Source of the DNA: Ananas comosus
Taxonomy: Eukaryota > Streptophyta > Magnoliopsida > Poales > Bromeliaceae
Direction: 5' to 3'
Length of the DNA stretch: 64,000 nt
Assembly: GCF_001540865.1 (NCBI RefSeq)
Contig: NC_033633.1
Span: forward strand, 5,578,046 to 5,642,045
Shown here: in pieces, positions 25,396-34,600 of the stretch
Numbering within the stretch: the first letter of the stretch is position 1
Layout of the letters: each line of letters begins with the position of its first letter
Made by a program: the position numbers and the translations under genes
Notes under the pieces: model-generated
Databases searched by the model: none
Seen by the model: only the letters and a program-made list of their open reading frames with translations
Told to the model about the DNA's origin: nothing

Positions 25396-25429
<34 letters not shown>

Positions 25430-25877
25430 CTCGAAAAGCTCGAAAAGCTCGGATTAAGCTTGCTCGGCTCATTATGAGTTCGAGCCGAACTTTACTTAAA
25501 GCTCGGAAAATAAAACAAGTTCGAGCCGAGTAAATTAAAGCTCAGCTCGGGCTCGCTCGGCTTATAGCTCGGCTTGTGCTCAGCTTGCGCTCAGCCGAGC
25601 GAGCAAACGGTCGGGATTGGTGTAGATCGTAAAAGAATACTACGAGTAGTATACGTAGATGAGTCGTAAATGTAATTGATAATTGTACGTNTAATGTCGA
25701 GAATTTCAATCGGCTCGTTTAGAGCTCGAGCTCGGCTCGACTCGAAATTAGGCTCGCTCGAGCTCGGCTAGAATTAATTTCAAGCCGAGCTTGAGCCTAG
25801 ATTTAGGCTCGAAATTAATTTCAAGCCGAATTTGAGCTGACATAAGCTCGCTCGAGCTCGGCTCGTTTCCACCCCTA
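25396..25877. mobile_element. hAT-type MITE, left end lost in an (AT)n run
   Basis: The right terminus GCTCGTTTCCACCCCTA (ending 25,877) matches that of the intact MITE at 48,488-49,044. The interior is a fold-back of repeated AGCTCGGCT and GCCGAGC words. On the left it runs into about 30 bp of (AT)n at 25,396-25,427, where the intact copy has an AT-rich stretch and then its left terminus. The left terminus is absent here because the polarity-reversed block joins within the AT run. A single N lies at 25,691, in the loop of the hairpin. Confidence 0.7.
25691..25691. other. Single undetermined base in MITE hairpin
   Basis: One N sits between ATTGTACGT and TAATGTCGAG inside the fold-back element. 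The window's other two Ns (48,756 and 49,226) lie in the second such hairpin and at the vector junction, so single Ns seem to mark manual joins or unreadable hairpins. Confidence 0.6.
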
Positions 25878-27574
25878 GATGTGGTATGAATGCATGCTTA
25901 GCATAGTGAATGCATGCTAGATGTAATGAATAAATGCATGTAAGGGGATCGATAACTCTAGATTGAGTAGAATACTCGATTGGACATAAACATACAAGTA
26001 GATCGAGTGGCATCTAACCTAGTGTTCAAGAACATAAGTTGTAGTAAACCTAGAGTCAATGGACCTAGGCGAGTAGCATCCAACCTAGTGTTAGAAAACA
26101 TAGGTTGAAATGGACCTAGAGTGAAAGTAACCTAGGTATATGATAAAAAGTGTGGCCCTAGAGTCAAAAGGACCTAGGATAATGTGGCCCTAGAGTCAAG
26201 GGGACCTAGGATGAAAAGGATATGGACCTGAGTGGGTCGACTCGTGGGGGTTAAAGCCAACCCTGCAAGCTATGTGGAACGGATTCCGGAATCCTGAAAA
26301 TTGGACACCGAAAAGGGTGTCGAGCGTGTCCGACGATTTCGCAGTCCAGGGCTATACCACTGTCGTGGTGTGCGTGCGACGATTTCGCCGCCGGGTGGGT
26401 GAGCCGAGCTGAGTTTTATACCGGTTGAGCCGGGTTGTGGATCAGACCGCCAGGAGTGACTGAAACCATTGCTGGGCAAGTACGATACGTGCGCCGCCAG
26501 GTGGCTGAGACATGACTCGAACCATTGTTGGGTGAGGTGCGATTGGTTCGCCGCTAAATAGTTAGGTCATGATTCTAGTCCTCGGTGGGTAAGTACGCCG
26601 TGTTCGCCACCAGAATGGCTATGTCATGTGACTCGAGCCGTGTTCAGCGTGTGCGACGATTTCGCCGCTATGAGGCTGAGTCACAGGGAGCGGCAGGCTG
26701 TCAAAAGCTGAGGTGTTTGTGAGACGTCCATCACCTCGAGCCAGACGGTGCGCGGATTATCCGCAGATCGATTGACTCAAGACCGAGTCGGGTGGCATAG
26801 TGAGCTGAGGCCAGGTGACCTTAGATGTGAATGCTAAATAGCATAAAGTGCCCAAGAGTTAAGAAATAGAGTAGCTAACTTAATGTATAGCTAAAGGTAA
26901 GATGAAATGGCTAATGTAAAGAATAGCAGTGATGAAAAGAAAAGCTAAGAACTATTCAGTAGTTGCATATTGCATATTGTGAGGCATACTTTCCGGTTAG
27001 TTGCATAGTACATCATTATATATTTGCATATGTGGATGTTTTTGGACTAACATGTTTGCAGTGCCTCCTCGGACCTATTGGTCGAGCTTTTTCCTTGGGT
27101 GGCCGTACCCACTGGGAACCATGGAGTTGGTTCTCACTCCACGTTGTTTTGGGGTGTTTCAGGTACACACGTGAGCGGCGCGGCAGCGCGAGGCAAGGGC
27201 GTAGCTTCGTAGATAGCGCCCTACCCCAGAGACTGAGATAACAGTACCCCGAGTCGGCATAGCCTAGGGGTAGAGGAAAGTAAGAAAAGAACAAGATATA
27301 TTAAACTTGTAAATGAAATTGTAATAATTTGATTGTAGTAGGAAGTTGAATATAAATGTAAAAACCTAAACTGAGATGAATGTTGTAATAGCAAGTAGCT
27401 GTATTTATGTTTTTGATACTTCCTTATGCAATCTTGTTTGTGTTATGTTCCTGGTTGGAACCCCTTGTAATTGTATTGATTGCGACGCCTTGGACGTATA
27501 GGGGAAACTCTGTCCGTTCGGCGGTCTGTCGGCGTGCCCGAAACCGACCAAGTAGACGGGCTCGGGGCATGACA
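25878..27574 (+). mobile_element. 3' part of a family F LTR (LTR 6), correct polarity
   Basis: Repeated AGTGGCATCTAACCTAGTG-like units (25,990-26,160), GATTTCGCCGC repeats (26,290-26,670), the box ACCATGGAGTTGGTTCTCAC (27,120-27,140) and the end CTCGGGGCATGACA at 27,574 match LTR 8 at 49,700-52,246 directly. They match LTRs 1-3 only after complementing those without reversal. The first 0.8-1 kb of the LTR is missing because of the join in the MITE, so no left boundary or target duplication can be given. The right flank begins GTTTG. Confidence 0.82.
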
Positions 27575-27579
27575 GTTTG

Positions 27580-28060
27580 GGTTTGGTTCCTGAGATTGGG
27601 TATTGGTTCAGGTTTGGATGTGGACTTGATTTGGTTTGGATTCGTATGTGAACTTGATTTTCTTTTCAATTCTATTTCGGATTCGAGACAATCCTCTTTT
27701 GATTTTGCAACTTGATTCGGATCCGAAGAAATCCCTTTTTGATTTTGGTTTGATTTGGGGCGCGAAGAAATCCGATTTTGATCTTAATTTGGATTTGGGG
27801 TCTGAAGAAATCCCCGTTTTGATTTTCAATTTGATTTGGGGTCCGAAGAAATCCCCGTTTAATTTCGATTTGGATTTGATTTTCCAATTTGATTTGGGGT
27901 CCGAAGAAATCCCCGTTTGATTCTCCAATTGGATTCGATTTGGGGTCCGAAGAAATCCCCGTTTGATTCTCCAATTTGGATTTGATTTTCCAATTTGATT
28001 TGGAGTCGGAAGAAATCTCCGTTTGATTCTCCAATTGGATTTGATTTGGGGTCCGAAGAA
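27580..28060. repeat. Minisatellite of about 40-60 bp units
   Basis: The words GATTTGGGGTCCGAAGAAAT and CCCCGTTTGATT recur with variable AT/T-rich spacers. The array reads open on the minus strand in two frames (27,608-28,118), giving only low-complexity Asn/Lys/Ser/Ile-rich translations, so I do not call a gene. Its last unit (28,051-28,080) shares the word GTCCGAAGAAACGGGGAATC with the larger array that follows. Confidence 0.75.
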
Positions 28061-28671
28061 ACGGGGAATCAAAGATTCCCCTCCCTTCTTCTTGCGATGC
28101 TGCAGATGACGTCGACAAAGTTGATGACAGTGGCGTGGACCTGTTCGGCCATCGGATTTAATTTGACATTTTCGAAAAAATGTTGAAGGGTTCGAAGAAA
28201 CGGGGAATCAAAGATTCCCCTCCCCTCTTCTTTCGAAAGTATCAAACCGTCGGTGTTGTAGATGATGTCGATAAAGTTGATGACGGTAGTGCGGATTTGT
28301 TTGACCGTCGGATTTGATTTAACATTTTCGAAGAAATGTTGAAGGGTCCGAAGAAACGGGGAATCAAAGATTCCCCTCCCCTCTTCTTTCGAAAGTATCC
28401 AACCGGCGATGTTGTAGATGTCGTCGGTAAAGTTGATGACGGTGGCGTGGATCTGTTCGGCCATCGAATTTGATTTGACATTTTCGAAGAAATGTTGAAG
28501 GGTCCGAAGAAACGGGGAATCAAAGATTCCCCTCCCCTCTTCTTTCGAAACTATCAAGCCATCAATGTTGGGGGTGGTCGCGGCAAAGTAAATCACCCAT
28601 TCCATCATCAACGACTTCGAATGGGGTATTGAGAGGTCCGAAGAAACAGGAAGCCATTGGCTCCCCTCCAC
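28061..28671 (-). repeat. Four-unit tandem repeat of 139-156 bp, open as a 200-codon frame
   Basis: ACGGGGAATCAAAGATTCCC recurs at 28,061, 28,200, 28,356 and 28,512, with a degenerate fifth start near 28,646. Two intervals are exactly 156 bp, or 52 codons. On the minus strand the frame 28,671-28,069 stays open through all units, each translating to KEEGRGIFDSPFLRT, then LQHFFENVK, then a hydrophobic HATVINF segment. The first, divergent unit carries GSQWLPVSSDLS. No known family is recognised and no promoter is visible, so this may be a coding repeat or simply a repeat whose period is a multiple of three. Confidence 0.6.
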
Positions 28672-29105
28672 TCTCCCATCGAAGTCGTCTAGACGATATA
28701 GATGACTACGGTAGCAGGACCTAAAAAAAAAAAGGAAGAGGGGAAGAAAAGAGATCTTTTTCTTTTCTTTTTTTCTTTTTTTTTATGTTTTCTTTTTTTT
28801 TCTTCATTTTTCTTCTTCTTCTTTTTTTTTTACCTGTTGATCAGATGACGGATCGGATGAAGCGGCTCGGCGATCTCTCCTCCTTTCGGCAGCTCGGCGA
28901 TCTCTCCTTCTTTCCGCGGCTCGGCGATCTCTCCTCCTTTGAATTTTTTTGTACGTCGGAACGTGGGTAGCAGAGGTGGGAATACTATTATCTCTCCCTT
29001 TTTTTATCGTAGTCTCTCTATCGTCTCTTTCTATATCTTTTTTTTTTCTCTCCTCCGTCTATCGTCGGACGTTTGATTTCGATTCTCCTATTTATAATGG
29101 GAGGG
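28672..29105. other. No gene; pyrimidine-rich tract and short repeats
   Basis: 28,730-28,830 is nearly pure T/C on the plus strand. It is followed by three copies of GGCTCGGCGATCTCTCC-like units (28,860-28,940) and another T/C-rich tract to 29,060. No coding signal was recognised. Confidence 0.5.
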
Positions 29106-29800
29106 GTGGCGAGAGTTATTTTGAGAAATTCGAAATTCGAAATTCGAAATTGAATTTTGAATAGGTTGTTGTGGTTGGTTGAAAGATATTTGGGATTGGT
29201 TGGAAATTCAAAATTCGAAATCGAATTTTGAATGAGTTTTTAGATGGTTGGAGGGTATTTTGGGCATTGGTTGGAAATTCGAAATCGAATTTTGAATGGA
29301 TTGTTGGAGGATATTTTGGAAATTGGTTGGAAATTCGAAATTCGAAATTGAATTTTGAGTGTGTTGTTGGATGATATTTTGGGAATTGGTTGGAGATTTG
29401 AAATTCGAAATTCGAAATCGAATTTTGAATGGGTTGTTGAATGGTTGAAGGATATTTTGGTGAATCGGTTAGGGATTCGAAATTCGAAATCGAATTTTGA
29501 ATGGGTTGTTGGATGGTTGAAGGATATTTTGGGGAGTCGGTTAGGGATTCAAAATTCGAAATTTGGTTGGGGATTCGAATTTTGAATCGGTTGTTGGGTG
29601 CACGGATGTTGGTTGGGGATTCGAAATTCAAAAGTTGTGGAATGAATAGGTATTCAAAATTCGAATGAATGTTGGTTGAGAGATATTTTGGGAGTTGGTT
29701 CGAAGTTCGAAATCGAATTTCGAATATGGTTATTAGGATAACAGATATTTTCTGGGGGTTTAAAAATTTAAAATCGAATTTGAATATGATATTCGAAATT
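29106..29800. repeat. Minisatellite built on AATTCGAAATTCGAA
   Basis: About ten imperfect units of roughly 55-75 bp contain GAAATTCGAAATCGAATTTTGAATG followed by GTTGTTGGATGGTTG and ATATTTTGGG-like spacers. The TTCGAA palindromes make each unit able to fold back. The minus frame 29,889-29,116 is open for 257 codons but is only a repeated Asn/Ser/Phe/Ile translation with no known domain, so I treat it as a by-product of the repeat. Confidence 0.72.
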
Positions 29801-30440
29801 GAATTTTCAAACGTGGGTGAAAATGTGAGCCGTGATCCCATGAATTGGGCTGAAGTTGGGCCCACCTTGATGAAACTTGTTGGACACAATTATTTATTGG
29901 GCTGAGATGAGGCCCGAATTATTGTATAGGCCTAAAATTTTAAAGGGCTTTCATGAGGCCCTTTAATTCACATTTATGAATAGCCCTATTGTGGATTTTA
30001 AATTGTAATTATTGGCCCCAAAATTTTCTGGTCAACATGAGACCTATCAAAATTGTTCGAGTCTGAATCTAATCGGTTTCGATTATGATTAGGATTTTTT
30101 TTTTTTTCACTTCAAACAGTAGCTTGGTAATATTTAATATCTGTGTGATGTATAATGGATTAGTGCCTTTACTAAAATATGGATATGTTCCCAATAAATT
30201 GAAAATTAATAGAATTTGGAATTTAAGCCTGTAAAGGAAGATGATTATAAGCTTAGCAAAATTTTGATCATACTATGTGGGCTAAAATATTTCAATTCAG
30301 TTAATTTTTATTCGATATGCCTGATATCTTGTCGTGTCGATTTTATGTAGTGAAATGGTTTCAAAAAATGTGATTGCCGATTAAATAAAAGTGAAAAATT
30401 GGATAGCAAAAACTATAAAATATAGCGCAAGAAAATAAAA
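29801..30440. other. No gene; AT-rich spacer
   Basis: The stretch is AT-rich, with four repeated GGGCTGAGATGAGGCCC-like words at 29,850-30,040. No coding frame, RNA gene or element boundary was recognised. Confidence 0.4.
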
Positions 30441-31297
30441 TTTTTGCTCAATGAACAGGATATTTTGGAACAACTTACTGTCAAATAGATATCACCTCTG
30501 GAAGGCAACAGTGCACAGCACAGTCGTGATAGAAAGGTCTATGAGAAGTGGTTCAATAAGGATAGAACCATTCGGTACACTATGTTGAGTGCCGTGCAGG
30601 ATGACCTTATCGGGGAGTTTGATATCTACAAAACTGCCAAAAGTATGTCGGACAAGCTCAAAGTGACTTTTGGGCAAACTTCAACTACAAGGCTGCGGCC
30701 TTAAATTTGAATTTCCAACAATACATGGGAGTTAAAGCCACCATGGCTGAATACCTTCGTATGATGAGAGCTATGATTCAAGACCTTAAAGTTGCTAAAA
30801 ATGAGCTCAAAGATGAGCAACAAGTTCTCGCAGTGATTCATTTACTGCCAGATTCTGACTGGTCCCAAATGAAGCTCTTGATGACCTACGGCGAGAACAT
30901 TAAAACGTTCAGTGATATTTCGTGTTATCTCGAGCTTGTAGCGAAATGCATGGAGGCGAGTAGCTCGGTGGCTCTTGTTGCTCGCTCTCACAAGCACCGG
31001 AGATTCAAACCCAAGCGCGAAAAGTATGGCGACAATGTAGAACAGAAGAATAAGAATCAAACTCCTCAAGACGAAATATGGAAACGCCGTAAAGACAAAT
31101 GCGTCAGTAGTCGAGATGTATCAAAGCTCAAGTGCTATAACTACAAGAATAAGGGTTATTTCGCTCAGGATTGTCCTAAGCAAAGACAGGTAACCCTTCC
31201 ACTCTTTTCAACCTATTTTGTTTGCTCATATGCTTTAGTAGCCCATTCCTTTCCTAATTGGATTGTGAATACAGGAGAACAAACACATAATATGTGA
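30440..31297 (+). pseudogene. Ty1/copia gag fragment
   Basis: Translation gives VYEKWFNKDRTIRYTMLSA (30,519-30,575) and LKVTFGQTSTTRLR, then after a frame shift near 30,695 QQYMGVKATMAEYLRMMRAM and VLAVIHLLPDSDWSQMKLL, the conserved gag core of Ty1/copia elements. The zinc knuckle near 31,130 reads CYNYKNKGYFAQDC: one Cys and the His of the CCHC box are replaced. It ends in a protease-like NWIVNTGEQTHNM and a stop at 31,297. No LTRs or target repeats were seen. It lies just 3' of CHLD exon 5 on the opposite strand, so either in intron 5 or at a breakpoint of the gene. Confidence 0.8.
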
Positions 31298-31536
31298 AGG
31301 AGGGAGCTTCGTAGATTATCACACTAGTCCGATCGAAGATACAGAAGGCCGTAAAATGAGTGCAACGATCCAATAAGCTCTTCCGCTGGAACTACTGTAA
31401 GTATGATATTTTTATGATGGTTATTTTTCCTACATGAACTAAAAAAACAAACTCTAGACTGTATTATATTATCATATCAATACTGAGTAATCTACAATCA
31501 TCTAGTGGACAAACAACTAAACAAAAGGCATAATAC

Positions 31537-31660
31537 CTGGGTCTTTGCAAACTCAATCTCTTCCTCTACCATTTTGAAAACCTCCTTGCGAGACTCCTGA
31601 AATTGTGTTGCAATACCAACAGCTGCAATCCGATCATCAAAACTCATTGGTAGATCTGCA
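31537..31660 (-). CDS. CHLD: CHLD exon 5, last exon seen
   Basis: 124 bp, acceptor TTCTGCAG, donor GTATTATG. It encodes [20 protein letters not shown] and [20 protein letters not shown]. The next family segment (IILAREYLKDV-type) is not found in the 200 bp before the copia gag, nor further left. Confidence 0.93.
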
Positions 31661-34600
31661 CTGCAGAAAAAGGTAAAATAAAATCATTATGCTATGTGAC
31701 AGTTGTGAATAGAGAAATAGTATCTAATAGAGTACACTACTTCTAGATACGAAATGACATTCAAATGTATTGCTAAGGATCTTAAGTACCTTAAATTTAT
31801 TGCAATACGATCAAGCAAGTGCTCACGTACAGACCCTTCCTCTGGGTTGTAGGTAGCAATAAGGAGTGGCTTGCATGGATGGCGAAAGCTGATCCCCTCT
31901 CTTTCCACAGAATTAACTCCATCAGTCAATACGTTTAAAAGCAGATTGCTAATGCCCTCATCCAAAAGGTTTATCTCATCAATGTACAAAACACCTCTAT
32001 GGGCTTCTGCAAGTAGACCTGGTTGAAAAACCGTTGTCCCTGATTTAACAGATTCCTCAACATCAACAGATCCTAAAAGCCTATCTTCTGTGACACCAAG
32101 TGGAATCTGTGATACAATTACTACTGGTGTCATAGATAGATTAGTGATAATAGAACAGAAATGCACAATTGATGTTTTAGTCAGTTGAATAAATGATACC
32201 TGCACAAAAGGCGTTCTGACAACCTCAGTCTTTATATTGCCAACAGCATCATAGTGAAGACAATCAACTAATCCATCTTCCCATCTAAAGATGTCAATGA
32301 AATAACTAATAACTAATAAGCAGACAAAATATAAATTTAAGCAGTTAAAAGGAATGATAATTTGCAAATGTTTCAAGCATGTGTAAGATATTTGGCCTGC
32401 TGAGAGATTGATGGAGAGGAGGGTTGAATAAAAGAATTCCAAAAACCCTAGCAAGAAGACCTCTTTGGACTTCTATGTTACTATTCTACTCTACATATTC
32501 CTCTACCCAAGAGAATGTAATAACCACTGAATGACAAATATAGATAAATCATAGGCCCAAGTATAAATCTAGTAGTACGGATAGTTGATGACATAACTTT
32601 GGGAGATGATATTTCCAGAGCAATTAGAATCCTAGAGAAACAATGTTAGTAAACAGATATACAGAAGATCACAAGAATTCCAGCACTTGCTCATAGTGCG
32701 TTTTCTTGGAAAGAACAGTACAATCTTTCGGCATGTTTTTTAATTAAATTAAAATTTTTTATCTCCATCAAACCAAATATTACGGGAAAATAATATTTCT
32801 AGGCAGAAGAAATCGTTCATCTTCTGATGTATGAATTATGAAGTCTATTAGCAGCGTTTAGAACGCGGAAAATGCAGCATGTTGTTCCCACAGTAACCCA
32901 TTTATAACGTAACAGGTGCCTTACCAATATCTTTTTTCCAATTCACAATAATAAAAAAGAGTATAAAATAGTGGCACTTCCGCTGAGTTTATTCTAATAA
33001 ACTTTGACATTATCCAAATACTGTTTTAGATAAATGGCAAAATGAACTAACAATTCTACTTAAACATTTTAATCATAGTGGTTTTGTGAAATATGCCACT
33101 TCTTCAATGTAGAAGCAACCAGAATACCCGTCGGGAGTTTAAATTGTGCAGTTCTATATTGAAAATTCAGATATAAAATAGTAAGACTATTGATGCAAGT
33201 CCGGTCAAGCATGTGATGACGTTACTCTTCTGGACAATTGGGATCTGCATTGGCAATTGAACCTGCAACTACTTCAATTGGAGGAAGCAACGCATGCAAT
33301 CCACGAGCCATTACAGTCTTTCCCGTTCCGCGCTTCCCTGAAATGGCAATTCCGCCAATCTCACGATCAATGGCCCCAAGAAGTAAAGCTGTTTTAATTG
33401 CATCCTGGGCCAAAAGCAATTGACATGATGATTTAGAAATTGCTATAACACAACGAAGTAGAACACAAACTAGGAACAAAAAGCTGCGACCAATATAAGC
33501 AGATGAAAAATGCAGTGGAGTAATGTTGACACAGAGGTCGCTGAAATTCGTTTTGCGGGAAGTAACCGTTACCATCAATTGCTGGAATATGCCCTTCAAA
33601 ATAATTGCGTGTGATACATACCAACAAAAAGCAATAAGCATGAAAGAATCGACTAATTGGTCTATCTGGAGAGATTCAGTAGTTCTTATTCTCTCCTAGA
33701 ACATATAATACTGTTAAATTTGGTTTAGATTTGTAGTTATCTAAATTGAAGTTAAATCCTAAACTAATTGGGATTAGATATAATTTAGATTTAATTTGAC
33801 ATATATGGATTATAAGGAGTGTAATTCTAATTGAATTAGGATTAGACTCTAGTTAGGAGACAAGTATTATATATACATGTTACGGCCAAGTTAATGATGC
33901 CGCGACCAAAATTAAGAGCCATGCTAATTAATTAAGTGAGCATCAAGGAAGAGTGGTCATTACAGGTGAGAGGAGCCAAGCCGCTTATTTGGAGTCACTT
34001 GTACGGATGCGGATTTCGGCGTTTCCGATCTAATTAAGTTTTGGTTTTTTGAGGGATTTTCTTTGTACTCCGCCTTTCGACATTAATAAATTATTTGCTC
34101 CGTCTTCGCCCGTGGACGTAGGCCGGTGGCCGAACCACATAAATATCGGTGTGCTCTTTCCTTATCTTTTCTTTTCCCGCATTAAGTTATTTTCTGGATC
34201 TATTTTTCGTCGTTCCGATTTTAACAAACCGGTATCAGAGCCTTTCTATTCTCTTTGAGGATTAAGATGACGACGAAGTTCGAGATTCAGAAATTTGACA
34301 GGACCAATGTAAGGACTGAAATTTTGACAGTGCAATTAGACTCTCTGTTGACGATGTTCCTGTGTGTAATTTAATTACATAAGCACTCGTCAAGTTTCAG
34401 GAGAAAATGAGCTAAAATGGAGAAGATACGCGATTATTAGTTTTCACTTAAAGTGAATAGTAACTCGGTTTTTCGGTGAAGCCACGGAGTAGAGTTGGCT
34501 TTCGGCGCGTATCAGACTCCGTTCATAGCGATCCAATAGCTCGTTTTGATCGGTTCAGCTATTCTGGAACCAATGGCACTGACGGATTTCAGATCTGACG

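Larger units (their letters stand above)
1..25427. other. Block written in wrong polarity (complement without reversal)
   Basis: Every recognisable feature here appears only when the printed bases are read right to left, or complemented and read left to right. Seen directly: complementing 3,309-5,834 without reversing gives a sequence closely similar to the LTR at 49,700-52,246, including the repeated ACCGGT palindromes, the CTCTCT tract, the box ending TTCTCACCCC and the terminal GGGCGTGACA. Reading right to left gives retroelement protein motifs in the correct order (gag, protease DSG, RT YIDD, integrase). No DNA rearrangement can swap 5' and 3' without exchanging strands, so this is inferred to be a data-handling error. 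Features inside the block are given strand '.'. Confidence 0.95.

Noticed and set aside
1..25427. A natural chromosomal inversion as the explanation for the left block
   Set aside because: An inversion would make the reverse complement match; only the unreversed complement matches, which strand polarity forbids.
28061..28671. CRISPR-like array
   Set aside because: Units are 139-156 bp, repeats and spacers are not separable, and the context is a plant genome.
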